This document shows positions 6,475 through 14,851 of a stretch of 55,809 nucleotides of DNA, piece after piece (within the stretch, counting starts at the first letter, position 1; each line of letters begins with the position of its first letter). Origin of the DNA: F23-B02 sp963625655 (lineage in GTDB: Bacteria > Bacillota > Clostridia > Oscillospirales > Oscillospiraceae); assembly GCA_963625655.1 (NCBI GenBank), contig CAVFTS010000011.1:1-55809 (forward strand). The letters run 5' to 3'. The position numbers and the translations under genes are program-made. The notes under the pieces were generated by a model that saw only the letters and a list, made by a program, of their open reading frames with translations, was not told the DNA's origin and did not search any database.

Positions 6475-8241
6475 TTATTTGTAGTATATCCCGAAGACGC
6501 TTTCGTGCGGCTGCGTTGCTTTGCCGACCTCAATGTCAAATGCCACCTCAATAATTCTGTACCACGGAAGGCGGTAGTTTTCAATCGTAATTCCGCCCCA
6601 ACCGGACTCGGTGTACGGCACAAGCGAGCTTATGAAATTGCATCGCTGAAGCTTCTCCAAAAGCTCCGGCACAAGCTCTTCCATAAGTCGGCTAAGCTCC
6701 GCATTTACCGTATCCGGAGATGTTTTTGCAGCCCAGAGATTTTGTGGGTCACCCGAAAGCTCAGTGCTTATATAGTCGCTTAGAACCGTTCTTACATTGT
6801 TGCGGTAGCAAATATCCTTCACCAGAACATCGGTAAGCGAACACATATACCCATACTCGGACAGCTCACTGCACTCGCCGTTTTTGAGGTATGCGTAGCG
6901 GGAAACGCCGTGGCTGAGCGCCGTTCCGGTGACGATCGCCATGTCAAGCATTCCGGAGTATGCTATGAGCTTTCCAAACTCGGTATCGTTTACCAGAGAC
7001 CTTCTGAATTCATTACCGTACTCACCGTATGCGCCGTTTGACGCATCCATCAATATGACCGCATCGCCGCCCGAAAAGCTGTCGTTCAGGGCAGCTATCA
7101 GCTCATCGCAATAAATCTGCGCCCGTTCGGGGTCTTTGGGCTTTGTCAGAACGTATATCTTGAGCTGTGCCGAAGCGCTTTCGGTCAGTCCGAAAAAGCT
7201 CATGTGCTCCGAAACTATCTCGTTTAAAGGTCGGTAATCGTATTCGCAGGCGTTTTGATCCTCGGTTCCGCCGAAGTATCGCAGCTCCGCCTCCGCACCC
7301 TGCCAGTCAATGTCACAAAGATACATTGCCGCCACTGCCTTAAAGCCCAGATCGTCCACTCCGGAAAGGAGCGCATCGGTGCTCCGCAGAAGCGTTCGGA
7401 TATACGCTATCTCGTTTACCTGCACGCTGTTTGACTCGGACGAATCATCGATACCGTACAGCACGGAGAACACTCCGCCTTCGTCCCCATGAAGAAGCGT
7501 GAACAGCTCCTGATCAAGCAGCAGCTTGCGCTGCCTTGCGTTGGTGCAGCGCTTTATGTCATCGGCGTCAACGCCCGAAAGCGGGATCGCACTTCCGTCG
7601 GATGACAGCCCGTATGCAGCCACAATGCATTCGGGGTCAAGCTCATCCTCGGAAATAAGCAGCCTCGGCTGAGCAAAGTAGGCTCTCACACTGTGATAAT
7701 CGTCAATCGTCCAACCGTCGTAGCCCACGGTGGGCGCAAGGCGCATCACGGTGTCCAGCAGCCAAACACGGTTATTTTCGTCGGAGGAAAGGAGCTCAAC
7801 CGTCATGCTGAGCAGCTCTTTATCCGTCACCGTGCGTCCGTCGGAAAGCGTAACCGTCTCCTCGGAGGATGCCGAGCGTGAAGCGCAAAGCCCCCCCGAA
7901 AGAAGCTGGTCGAGAGAAATAATATATCTGTCGCAGCCTTGCTCCTCGCAGTCATACAGCCACTCGTAAAGCGCCGCTCTGTCGCCCTTAGCCTGTCCCG
8001 GCTGCCCGTCAAGCCTCGTTTTAAACAGTTCGGCATCCGGCATCAGCAGATCATAGTCGAGAGACTGTGCCAAATACAACACACGTTCGTAATTGTCGGG
8101 TCTGTCGTCAAGCGGGATGTAAGCAAGCTCAATCGCATTTTCGGGAGCGTCGGGAGCTTTTCCGGGCTGTGTGGTATCAATGCCGCAGCCGCTGAGAAGA
8201 AGCGCCGCCGCAAGCAGAAGTACGCATAGTCTTTTTTTCAT
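6475..8241 (-). CDS. DUF4127 family lipoprotein
   Basis: The 588-residue protein begins with a signal peptide and lipobox LLSGC, so it should be lipid-anchored outside the membrane. The mature part carries the DUF4127 hallmark IPLDDRPDNYERV near residue 42, plus GCDRYIISLDQLLSGGL, and later LMDASNGAYGEYG. DUF4127 proteins are found in Firmicutes and actinobacteria and have no proven activity. The conserved Asp-rich N-terminus and a fold described as beta/alpha have led to enzyme guesses that the sequence cannot confirm. It starts 9 nt after the FeoB-associated Cys-rich gene, so it may be cotranscribed with the ferrous iron operon, an unusual partner. Confidence 0.8.
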   Translation of the reverse strand: MKKRLCVLLLAAALLLSGCGIDTTQPGKAPDAPENAIELAYIPLDDRPDNYERVLYLAQSLDYDLLMPDAELFKTRLDGQPGQAKGDRAALYEWLYDCEEQGCDRYIISLDQLLSGGLCASRSASSEETVTLSDGRTVTDKELLSMTVELLSSDENNRVWLLDTVMRLAPTVGYDGWTIDDYHSVRAYFAQPRLLISEDELDPECIVAAYGLSSDGSAIPLSGVDADDIKRCTNARQRKLLLDQELFTLLHGDEGGVFSVLYGIDDSSESNSVQVNEIAYIRTLLRSTDALLSGVDDLGFKAVAAMYLCDIDWQGAEAELRYFGGTEDQNACEYDYRPLNEIVSEHMSFFGLTESASAQLKIYVLTKPKDPERAQIYCDELIAALNDSFSGGDAVILMDASNGAYGEYGNEFRRSLVNDTEFGKLIAYSGMLDMAIVTGTALSHGVSRYAYLKNGECSELSEYGYMCSLTDVLVKDICYRNNVRTVLSDYISTELSGDPQNLWAAKTSPDTVNAELSRLMEELVPELLEKLQRCNFISSLVPYTESGWGGITIENYRLPWYRIIEVAFDIEVGKATQPHESVFGIYYK

Positions 8242-8250
8242 AGTATCACT

Positions 8251-8409
8251 CTACCGTTTATTGCATTTTTCGCAGCAGTCGCCGCATTTTTCCTTGTTGC
8301 CGCAGTGTGAGCAGTCGAAGCCGCCGCAGGAGCAGCTTCCGTCACGGCGCAGACTTCTCACCGCAAGAAGCACCCAAACCGCAAGCAGTATCGCAATTAC
8401 TATCCCCAT
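8251..8409 (-). CDS. FeoB-associated Cys-rich membrane protein
   Basis: The 52-residue protein starts with one transmembrane helix (MGIVIAILLAVWVLLAV), then a basic stretch and a tail with nine cysteines (CSCGGFDCSHCGN, CGDCCEKC). This matches the FeoB-associated Cys-rich family found directly after feoB in many Firmicutes. Its ATG at 8409 is one base after the feoB stop codon, which decides the start over the longer reading with GTG/ATG at 8445. A role in FeoB assembly or iron handling is inferred from position. Confidence 0.85.
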   Translation of the reverse strand: MGIVIAILLAVWVLLAVRSLRRDGSCSCGGFDCSHCGNKEKCGDCCEKCNKR

Positions 8410-8410
8410 G

Positions 8411-10420
8411 TCACAGCACCAGCCCCGCCACGCAGTAGACCGCAAACGCTACTATCCACGCAACGCAGCACTGTCCGATGACGACGCCGACGGTTTTAAG
8501 TCCGCTGCCAAGCTCCCTCCGCATTGCGGATATTGCCGCAACGCAGGGCGTGTACAGCAGCGCAAAGGTCAAAAACGCAATGGCGCTCTGCGTCGTGAAC
8601 ACCCCTGTGAGCGCCGATGCAAGGGCGCTGCCGGATGCGTTCATCAGAACGCCCATCGTGCTGACGACCGCTTCCTTCGCCATAAGTCCCGTTATAAGGC
8701 TCGTTGCGATGCGCCAGTCGGCAAAGCCGAGGGGTGCGAATATCGGTGCAACGCTCATGCCGATGAGCGAAAGCAGACTGCTGCCGTCTCCCGCCTCGAC
8801 TATGTTGAGCTTTGCGTCGAAGTGCTGGAGGAACCATATAACGATGGTCGCAAGGAATATCACGGTAAAGGCCCTGCGGATAAAGTCCCTTGCCTTTTCC
8901 CACATGAGCAGCAGCACGCTCTTGAGCGAGGGCATACGGTAATTGGGAAGCTCCATCACAAAGGGAACGGGCTTTCCCGTAAATGAGGTCATGCTCAGTA
9001 TCTTTGCCGCAACGATGCCCGTAATCATACCGCCTATGTAAAGCAGGGTCATAACGAGCAGCTTGTCTCCGGGGAAAAACGCCGCCGTGAACAGTGCGTA
9101 GATGGGGATCTTCGCAGAGCAGCTCATAAACGGCACAAGCAGCATGGTCATTTTCCTGTCTCGCTCGGAGGACAGCGTCCTCGTCGCCATGACCGCAGGC
9201 ACCGAGCAGCCGAAGCCGATCAGCATGGGTACGAAGCTGCGCCCGGACAGTCCTATCTTGCGCAGCAGCTTATCCATGACAAACGCCACTCTCGACATAT
9301 AGCCCGTGTCCTCAAGTATCGAGAGGAAGAAAAACAGCACGACAATGAGCGGCAGAAAGCCGAGCATACTGCCGACGCCCGCAAAAACGCCGTCTATAAT
9401 CAGGCTCTGCACAACGGGGTTTAAGCCGTATGCGCTGAGAAGTGCGTCAACCCAATCGGTGAACATGGCGATGCCGACGGCAAGCAGGTCGCTGAGCCTC
9501 TGCCCGATGACGTCGAAGGTCATCCAAAAAATGAACGCCATTATCGCAAGGAAGGTCGGTATCGCAAGGTATTTGTTGGTCAGCACCTTGTCGATTTTTA
9601 CGCTGCGCTGCTGCTCCTTGCTCTCCTGCGCCTTGACGACCGTGTCCGCACAGACGCTTTCGATAAAACGGTAACGCATATCGGCAAGCGCCGCATTGCG
9701 GTCAAGCCCGCTCTCGCACTCCATTTCGAGTGCGGCATGCTCCACAAGCTCAAGCTCGTTTTCGCTCAGCCCGAGGCGCTTTATTATCTCCTCGTCCTGC
9801 TCTATGACCCTCGTTGCGGCGAACCTCGACGGAACGCCTATGGCGTCGGCGTGGTCCTCAACCACATGGCTCACCGTATGTATGCAGCGATGGACGGGGC
9901 CCGCTCCGCAGAAGTCCACCTTCTTAGGCTTCTGCTTTTTGCGTGCCGTCTCCATCGTAAGCTCCAAAAGCTCCTCAACGCCGTCATTTTTTGCGGCAGA
10001 TATGGGCAGCACAGGGATGCCGAGACGGCTCGAAAGCTCATCGATATTCACGGAGCCGTGGTTTCCCAGAAGCTCATCCATCATATTGAGCGCAAGCACC
10101 ATCGGCTTTCCCATTTCGGCAAGCTGAAGCGTCAGATAGAGGTTTCGCTCGATGTTCGTTGCGTCGGCAATGTTCAGAATGGCGTCGGGCGAATTGTCGA
10201 TTATAAAATTGCGGGTGACGACCTCCTCGCCGGAGTACGGGCGTATGGAGTATATGCCCGGCAGATCGACGATGGTGCAGTCCTTATGCCCCTTAGCCTC
10301 ACCCGCCTTATGCTCCACCGTCACACCGGGGAAGTTGCCGACGTGCTGATTTGAACCGGTGAGCTGATTGAACAGCGTCGTTTTGCCGCAGTTCTGATTG
10401 CCTACAAGCGCTATTACCAT
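8411..10420 (-). CDS. feoB: Ferrous iron transporter FeoB
   Basis: This 669-residue protein has an N-terminal G domain with P-loop GNQNCGKT (residues 7-14), switch region GNFPGVTVEHK, DLPGIYS and NMMDE, a helical GDI-like domain to about residue 270, and a polytopic membrane domain containing two Gate-type repeats with GCSVPAVMATR and TPCVAAI. FeoB imports Fe2+ in a GTP-dependent way. It follows feoA by 3 nt and precedes the Cys-rich partner by one base, the standard feoAB arrangement. Its length is close to other clostridial FeoB proteins. All nucleotide-binding motifs are intact. Confidence 0.96.
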   Translation of the reverse strand: MVIALVGNQNCGKTTLFNQLTGSNQHVGNFPGVTVEHKAGEAKGHKDCTIVDLPGIYSIRPYSGEEVVTRNFIIDNSPDAILNIADATNIERNLYLTLQLAEMGKPMVLALNMMDELLGNHGSVNIDELSSRLGIPVLPISAAKNDGVEELLELTMETARKKQKPKKVDFCGAGPVHRCIHTVSHVVEDHADAIGVPSRFAATRVIEQDEEIIKRLGLSENELELVEHAALEMECESGLDRNAALADMRYRFIESVCADTVVKAQESKEQQRSVKIDKVLTNKYLAIPTFLAIMAFIFWMTFDVIGQRLSDLLAVGIAMFTDWVDALLSAYGLNPVVQSLIIDGVFAGVGSMLGFLPLIVVLFFFLSILEDTGYMSRVAFVMDKLLRKIGLSGRSFVPMLIGFGCSVPAVMATRTLSSERDRKMTMLLVPFMSCSAKIPIYALFTAAFFPGDKLLVMTLLYIGGMITGIVAAKILSMTSFTGKPVPFVMELPNYRMPSLKSVLLLMWEKARDFIRRAFTVIFLATIVIWFLQHFDAKLNIVEAGDGSSLLSLIGMSVAPIFAPLGFADWRIATSLITGLMAKEAVVSTMGVLMNASGSALASALTGVFTTQSAIAFLTFALLYTPCVAAISAMRRELGSGLKTVGVVIGQCCVAWIVAFAVYCVAGLVL

Positions 10421-10423
10421 GTC

Positions 10424-10657
10424 TCAGTCCTCCTCAAGAGGCAACACCTCGATCTTGGCTGCATCGTCCTTGCGCAGCGTCATGGTGTATCCCCGCAGAC
10501 TGATCTCGATAGGATCGCCCAGCGGTGCGGTCTTTCTGACCGAGACCACGGTTTTCGGGATTATCCCCATATCGAGCAGATGGTTGCGGAGGTTCCCCTC
10601 CCCGCCCACGCTCGTTATAACGGCCTTTTTGCCGATCGGCAGCTTATCCAAGGTCAT
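10424..10657 (-). CDS. feoA: FeoA ferrous iron transport accessory protein
   Basis: The 77-residue SH3-like FeoA protein has the typical GEGNLRNHLLDMGIIPKT segment and a C-terminal LPLEE. It is thought to interact with FeoB and influence its activity. It is the first gene of feoA-feoB-Cys-rich-DUF4127. Its ribosome site GGAGG lies inside one arm of a 14-bp inverted repeat and is separated from the ATG by ATTTTTT, so leader structure probably affects expression. Confidence 0.93.
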   Translation of the reverse strand: MTLDKLPIGKKAVITSVGGEGNLRNHLLDMGIIPKTVVSVRKTAPLGDPIEISLRGYTMTLRKDDAAKIEVLPLEED

Positions 10658-10712
10658 AAAAAATCCTCCGTGTTAAACTCTCCCTACCAAAGTAGTTTAG
10701 TTTAACACGGAG
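10658..10712 (-). promoter_or_regulatory. feoA leader hairpin covering the ribosome site and ending in T6
   Basis: A perfect 14-bp inverted repeat (10666-10679 with 10699-10712, loop 19 nt) ends in GGAG, the feoA ribosome site, and is followed by six T on the minus strand directly before the ATG. It could terminate readthrough from gatD, hide the ribosome site, or act as DNA operator, since a dyad here overlaps the predicted promoter. Confidence 0.6.
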
Positions 10713-10722
10713 TATTTGTCAA
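10694..10722 (-). promoter_or_regulatory. Predicted promoter of feoAB
   Basis: On the minus strand TTGACA (10722-10717) is followed after 17 bp by TAAACT (10699-10694). The -35 is perfect and the -10 matches four of six. The spacer contains one arm of the leader's inverted repeat, so a regulator bound there would cover the promoter. Confidence 0.55.
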
Positions 10723-10740
10723 CAATTCCGATTTTTAAGC

Positions 10741-11451
10741 TCAGCGCTTTTTCTCGCTCATTCGCTTTATATCACGCAGTCTGTCCTCGTAGGCTGCGGT
10801 GATAAGCTCCTCGTGCTTGAGGCTCGGCTCCGCTACGCCCAAAAGACGCATCAGGTACTTTACAAAGCCGGGGTTCATCATAAGAAACGGTCCGACCATG
10901 GCGGTGGAGAAGAAGTTATTTATCCTCACGCCCTCGATGTCGCTTGCGGAATTTATGCCCGTACCGTAGCGCACCTTTGCGAAGCCGAAGTCGGAGTTGT
11001 TGCCGTACAGCGTTGAAAACTCCGCCTTGAAGCCGACAAGCTCCATACCCTCAAAGTCGCAGAGCATGACGGCGTTGTGCCTGTGCATCATGTCACGCTT
11101 TGCGTGAAGCGGCACTATGCCGAGTCCGTTTATGCGGGTGCCGTCCTCGTTTTCGATGTATTCGCAGAAAACCTCTCCGGCGTTTGCGGTCATAAGAAAG
11201 GCGGTGCCGCCGTCTACAAGCTCACGCAGGCGGTCCTTATGCGGCAGAAGACTCTCTATCGCCCACTCCTGCGCCCGCTCGGTCATGGCGCCCATAACGA
11301 TGAGGTTCACATCCTCGGACACGAATGCGGGTACATCGTTATAATGCGTTTCGACAAACTCCGCCTCCGGCATACACTCTCTGAGGTAGCGGTGATTCCA
11401 GCAGTCGCCGAAAAGATTTGCGGCTTCCGGGTACAGTATCTCAATCTTCAT
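10741..11451 (-). CDS. gatD: GatD-like amidotransferase subunit with degenerate active site
   Basis: The 236-residue protein aligns along its length with GatD, the glutaminase half of the lipid II isoglutaminyl synthase MurT-GatD, and it overlaps murT by 11 bp. By eye, against Staphylococcus aureus GatD, the nucleophile segment TICGGYQ corresponds to MTANAGE here, so the catalytic Cys is Asn; the segment TYLHGP corresponds to TAMVGP, so the catalytic His is Val. The surrounding NGLGI and GPF segments are kept. If the alignment is right it cannot release ammonia from glutamine. The frame is intact, so this looks like a maintained pseudoenzyme and not decay. The alignment is from memory of the S. 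aureus sequence and should be confirmed. Confidence 0.8.
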   Translation of the reverse strand: MKIEILYPEAANLFGDCWNHRYLRECMPEAEFVETHYNDVPAFVSEDVNLIVMGAMTERAQEWAIESLLPHKDRLRELVDGGTAFLMTANAGEVFCEYIENEDGTRINGLGIVPLHAKRDMMHRHNAVMLCDFEGMELVGFKAEFSTLYGNNSDFGFAKVRYGTGINSASDIEGVRINNFFSTAMVGPFLMMNPGFVKYLMRLLGVAEPSLKHEELITAAYEDRLRDIKRMSEKKR

Positions 11452-12829
11452 GGCTAACCTCCGCTTTCCGTTTCCTTATCTCCTCTACAACGCCGCTTTT
11501 GACGCTCGCCGTGAGCTTCGGCGTCGTGAGGTCGTGGAGTATGAAGACCTTGTCGGTGCCGCAAAGCGAAAGCTCCTTCGGCGCATCCGTCTCAAGCCTC
11601 ACGCAGCGTATTTTCTCCTCCGGCACGCCGGCAAGCAGCAGACGCAGATGGTAGTCATTCGTTCTTACACCGCAGGCGACTATGCGCTTTATGCTGTCGT
11701 CGTTTAAAAGCTCAAAGTCTGCGTCGTATATCCACGTCATTATCTCGGTTGTCTTTTTAAACGTCGCATCGTCGAGCATAAGGATTATCTCCTTGCTGCC
11801 GAGTTCGGAACGCATATAGTCGAACACGATGGAGCAGGCAACCGGATTTTGCCCCTTGGTCATGTTCGTCACGACCTCTATGCCGTTCTCCACCGTGCTG
11901 GTGTAGCGGCTCTTTACGATGTGCATATGCTCAAAGCTTTCGGCAATGCTCTCCGAGCTCAGTCCGAAGGTACGCAGGAGCGAAACGGTGGTGACCTGAT
12001 TATAGACATTAAAAATGCTGTCGCTTATCATCGGGTAGCTTTCCTCACCCTCGGCGGTGCGCACGGTAAAGCTGCCGCTTTCAAAGTCGGGAGATGCGAG
12101 AAAGTCGGGCGTAGGCGACGAAAGCCCGCAATTCGGGCAGTGCATTTTGCCTATGTGGTGGTAGCGCACATATTCGTACTCCGGGGTGTGTCCGCAGTCG
12201 GGGCATACCCTTGCGTCGTTTATGATGTTTATGCACTCCTCACGGTCGCTCGGCAGACGGGCAATCGAGAAATAGCTGCGGGGGTTATTGCGCTTCAGCC
12301 TGAAGCTTACGGGATCGTCCGCATTGAGTATCAGGTGCGTGTCGTCGGGCAGCGCCTTCTCGATGACGGAGAAGATAAATTCCGGATGTGCGTTGCGCTG
12401 TATCGAGTCACGGAACAGGTTGGTGCATACGGTGTAGTCGGGGTGAACGTAGGGGTAGATGCGCAGAGAGCTGCGCTCATCCACCTCTAAAACGGCGATC
12501 TTTTGCTTAACGTGACCGCCAAGCGATGCGGCTGCAATGAGCGAGCTTGCGACGCCGGCATCGATATTCGAGCCTGCTCGGTTATTCAAAACGTCGTAGC
12601 CGTTTGCCGTAAGCACGTCGATTATCATGTTGCAGCAGGTCGTCTTGCCGTTGGTTCCGGTCACGGTTATGACGGTGCCGGGCTTGTCTATGCGTCCGAG
12701 GAAGTCGGGACACAGCTTTATCGCAAGCTTTCCGGGGAAATAGCTTGCGTTCATGCCGAGCAGTCTTTGCAGCAGCATGACGGCCTTGCTTACCCACAGA
12801 GCGATATAAAATCTCGGATTCTTTTTCAT
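11441..12829 (-). CDS. murT: MurT-like lipid II isoglutaminyl synthase ligase subunit
   Basis: This 462-residue Mur-ligase-family protein has the ATP-binding loop TGTNGKTT near residue 70 and the MurT-specific four-Cys zinc ribbon CPDCG...CPNCG near residues 210-235. MurT activates the alpha-carboxylate of D-Glu in lipid II for amidation, using ammonia supplied by GatD. ATG 12829 is chosen because GAGGAG lies 6 nt upstream and family proteins begin near MKKNPRFY; the reading upstream is not MurT-like. It overlaps the gatD start by 11 bp. With the partner's glutaminase residues missing, MurT may use free ammonia, or the pair may have another role. Confidence 0.88.
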   Translation of the reverse strand: MKKNPRFYIALWVSKAVMLLQRLLGMNASYFPGKLAIKLCPDFLGRIDKPGTVITVTGTNGKTTCCNMIIDVLTANGYDVLNNRAGSNIDAGVASSLIAAASLGGHVKQKIAVLEVDERSSLRIYPYVHPDYTVCTNLFRDSIQRNAHPEFIFSVIEKALPDDTHLILNADDPVSFRLKRNNPRSYFSIARLPSDREECINIINDARVCPDCGHTPEYEYVRYHHIGKMHCPNCGLSSPTPDFLASPDFESGSFTVRTAEGEESYPMISDSIFNVYNQVTTVSLLRTFGLSSESIAESFEHMHIVKSRYTSTVENGIEVVTNMTKGQNPVACSIVFDYMRSELGSKEIILMLDDATFKKTTEIMTWIYDADFELLNDDSIKRIVACGVRTNDYHLRLLLAGVPEEKIRCVRLETDAPKELSLCGTDKVFILHDLTTPKLTASVKSGVVEEIRKRKAEVSHED

Positions 12830-12865
12830 GTGTATCTCCTCGTCCTGTTTTTGGTCGATTATTTT

Positions 12866-12893
12866 ATTATAACCGACCTTCGGGATTATGCAA
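12866..12893 (-). promoter_or_regulatory. Promoter of murT-gatD
   Basis: TTGCAT (12893-12888), a 16-bp spacer and TATAAT (12871-12866) on the minus strand lie about 37 nt before the murT start codon. Confidence 0.7.
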
Positions 12894-12923
12894 GCCTTAT
12901 AAGCGCCGACTTTACAAAAAAGC

Positions 12924-12953
12924 AAAAAGTCCGTGTGAGTGCACGGACTTTTT
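12924..12953 (-). terminator. Bidirectional terminator after the decayed beta-propeller gene
   Basis: A 12-bp perfect stem AAAAAGTCCGTG with a 6-nt loop ends in T5 on either strand. It isolates the murT promoter from the upstream pseudogene. Confidence 0.85.
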
Positions 12954-12976
12954 CAATCAATTCAGCGGGCTTGAAA

Positions 12977-13476
12977 TCACCGTGCGGAAAGGTTTCTGCC
13001 GTAGGCCGCATCGTCGCTCGCCGTCGCTCCCGTGACGGTGACAGTGTCGCCGAGAACGTACAGCTCATATGCGCAGAAGTTTTCGCCGCAGACCGTGTAC
13101 AGGTCAAGACCGCAAAGCCTATCCGCCTTACCGTCCTGCGCCTTGAATATCAGCAGGCTGTTGCCGCTTATGGCGTAGATGTATTCACCGTCGGTCTTTA
13201 CGAGGTCGCCGTCGTCGATGCCCTCGACCTGAACGTTTGTGTTTGAGTGATCCCGCCCCGACGTCTCGTTTATCATCGCATCTCCGGCGAGACTGGTTTT
13301 CGCAAAGAGTCCGACATTGTTCGGTCTTGCGCTTTTTATCGCAGCGTAGACCTGCGAATAGTCCTGCGGGGCGTATGCCGTTACTGGCGTTTCACCCGAT
13401 TCCTTGTCGGCGCCGTCAAAGCGATCAGCCCGACGAGCATCGCAGCGCACACGAGCATTACAGCAAATCGTTTCAT
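12977..13476 (-). pseudogene. Truncated, frameshifted secreted beta-propeller protein
   Basis: An ATG at 13476 with a GAGGAG ribosome site opens a signal peptide (MKRFAVMLVCAAMLVGLIAL), but that frame stops soon after. Another frame continues with TAYAPQDYSQVYAAIK and a segment (VQVEGIDDGDLVKTDGEYIYAISGN) typical of the N-terminus of secreted C-terminal beta-propeller proteins. These are normally about 600 residues; here coding potential stops at 12977 after about 150. So there is a frameshift around 13380-13430 and loss of the C-terminal three quarters. I take it as a decaying gene, with a small chance that the frameshift is a sequencing error and only the truncation is real. Confidence 0.75.
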
Positions 13477-13538
13477 ACCGTCACTCCTCTAGTTTGAGTA
13501 TCTGCTTATTTGACGGTACAAATACGAAAATGTTTCAC

Positions 13539-14741
13539 TTACAAAATTTTCGGACTCTGACGCCAGTCGGCACCGCCTCTGCGCTCCTCCCTCGCAGCGT
13601 AGCCGAGGACGTAAAAATCGTGAGCGTCGGAGCCGAGCTTAAAGAGCTTTAAGCTCTCCGTGCCGAGGGATTTCACCGCCGCGGGCTTTGTGAGTATCGG
13701 TATGCGCCCCTTGTCCTTTGCCTCCTTGAGCAGGCGGCAGCCGATTTCGTTTGCCGCCAGCACCCTTGCATACGGCGGAAGGTCAAGCGCTGCTCCCTTG
13801 CGCACGCCGAGGGACGCACACATGAGTATCCTGCGTATGCGGCTCAGGGCATAGCGCTTCGATTTTGCGGCGGCGGCAATCGCATCGAGGCTCGACTCCT
13901 CGGAAACCGCTGCGGCTATGCGGTCGGACAGTCCCTCGCCGCAGTCGGGCAGCAGGGCAAACGCCTCCTTCGGCAGCATCCTGAGCCGTGAGAGCGCCGC
14001 TATCTCAAGGGCATCGGAAAACACGGGGCCACGCCCAAGCCTGCGCTCCCGCTCGTACACCTCAAGCGCCGCTGCGGGAATGTCCCCGTCTGCGTCGCTC
14101 TTTGCTTTTATCCGTCTGCGTATCTCGGACGCAGAGCGTGGCAGAGCGTCCCCATGAGCGTCGTGACCTGCGCCGAGGCGCATCACGGTCACGGGCGTAA
14201 TGTCAAGGCTCTGTTCGTATATCGCCTTTATATATTCGACGCCGAGGATGTTGTTCGGCGACTCCAAAAGCGCCGATAAGTCCCCGTCAAAATGCGCAAG
14301 CGCACGCTGCCTTGCGGCGGCAAAGCTGATGCCCTCGTTTTCTTTAAGCTCACGGCGTATGCGCTCGCCCGTTTCGGGCTTTAACAGCAGCTCCGCCGTG
14401 CGGGAGAGCGCATCGCCAGAGCCGCACTCCGAGCCGAAGGACAGCGTATCGATGATGCCGAGGTTGCCGAGTATGCCGAGTGCGCCCCTCGCAAAGCCCT
14501 CCGCCGAGGACAGCGACCACGGCAGCGGCAGCTCAAGCACGAGGTCGGCTCCGCTCCGGCATGCAGCCTCCGCTCTTGCAAATTTCGAATACAGCGCAGC
14601 CTCGCCCCGCTGCACGAAATCGCCGGACATGACGCACACGACGGCGCTGTCCTCCCCTGCGACTTTGCGGCTTTCTTCAATATGATAGGCATGTCCGAAA
14701 TGAAAGGGATTATACTCCCCGACTATACCGATTACCTTCAA
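13539..14741 (-). CDS. tmcAL: tRNA(Met) cytidine acetate ligase TmcAL (YlbM)
   Basis: The 400-residue protein has the nucleotidyltransferase-type N-terminus IVGEYNPFHFGHAYHI, followed by MSGDFVQRGE and the LELPLPWSLSSAEGFA segment that define the TmcAL/YlbM family. TmcAL uses ATP and acetate to make N4-acetylcytidine at the wobble position of elongator tRNA-Met. It is full length compared with Bacillus YlbM (about 415). It is divergent from ackA with 110 bp between the starts, so two genes that handle acetate sit back to back. Confidence 0.92.
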   Translation of the reverse strand: MKVIGIVGEYNPFHFGHAYHIEESRKVAGEDSAVVCVMSGDFVQRGEAALYSKFARAEAACRSGADLVLELPLPWSLSSAEGFARGALGILGNLGIIDTLSFGSECGSGDALSRTAELLLKPETGERIRRELKENEGISFAAARQRALAHFDGDLSALLESPNNILGVEYIKAIYEQSLDITPVTVMRLGAGHDAHGDALPRSASEIRRRIKAKSDADGDIPAAALEVYERERRLGRGPVFSDALEIAALSRLRMLPKEAFALLPDCGEGLSDRIAAAVSEESSLDAIAAAAKSKRYALSRIRRILMCASLGVRKGAALDLPPYARVLAANEIGCRLLKEAKDKGRIPILTKPAAVKSLGTESLKLFKLGSDAHDFYVLGYAAREERRGGADWRQSPKIL

Positions 14742-14764
14742 TTCTGCGTCTCCTTAAAAAATCC

Positions 14765-14792
14765 TTGCTTTTTGTGCAAAATGTATTAAAAT
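14765..14792 (+). promoter_or_regulatory. Predicted ackA promoter
   Basis: TTGCTT, 16 bp, TAAAAT, about 60 nt before the ackA ATG, which is preceded by AAGAAAGGA. The -35 is imperfect, so this is tentative. Confidence 0.45.
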
Positions 14793-14851
14793 AGTTTGGT
14801 AACAATTATACAGTTAAACTCGTATTTTTACAATAAGAAAGGAATTTTGTA

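Noticed and set aside
6077..10657. Prophage or genomic island integrated at tRNA-Arg
   Set aside because: The genes on both sides are ordinary chromosomal genes and no integrase or phage gene is present; only a scar-like duplication remains.
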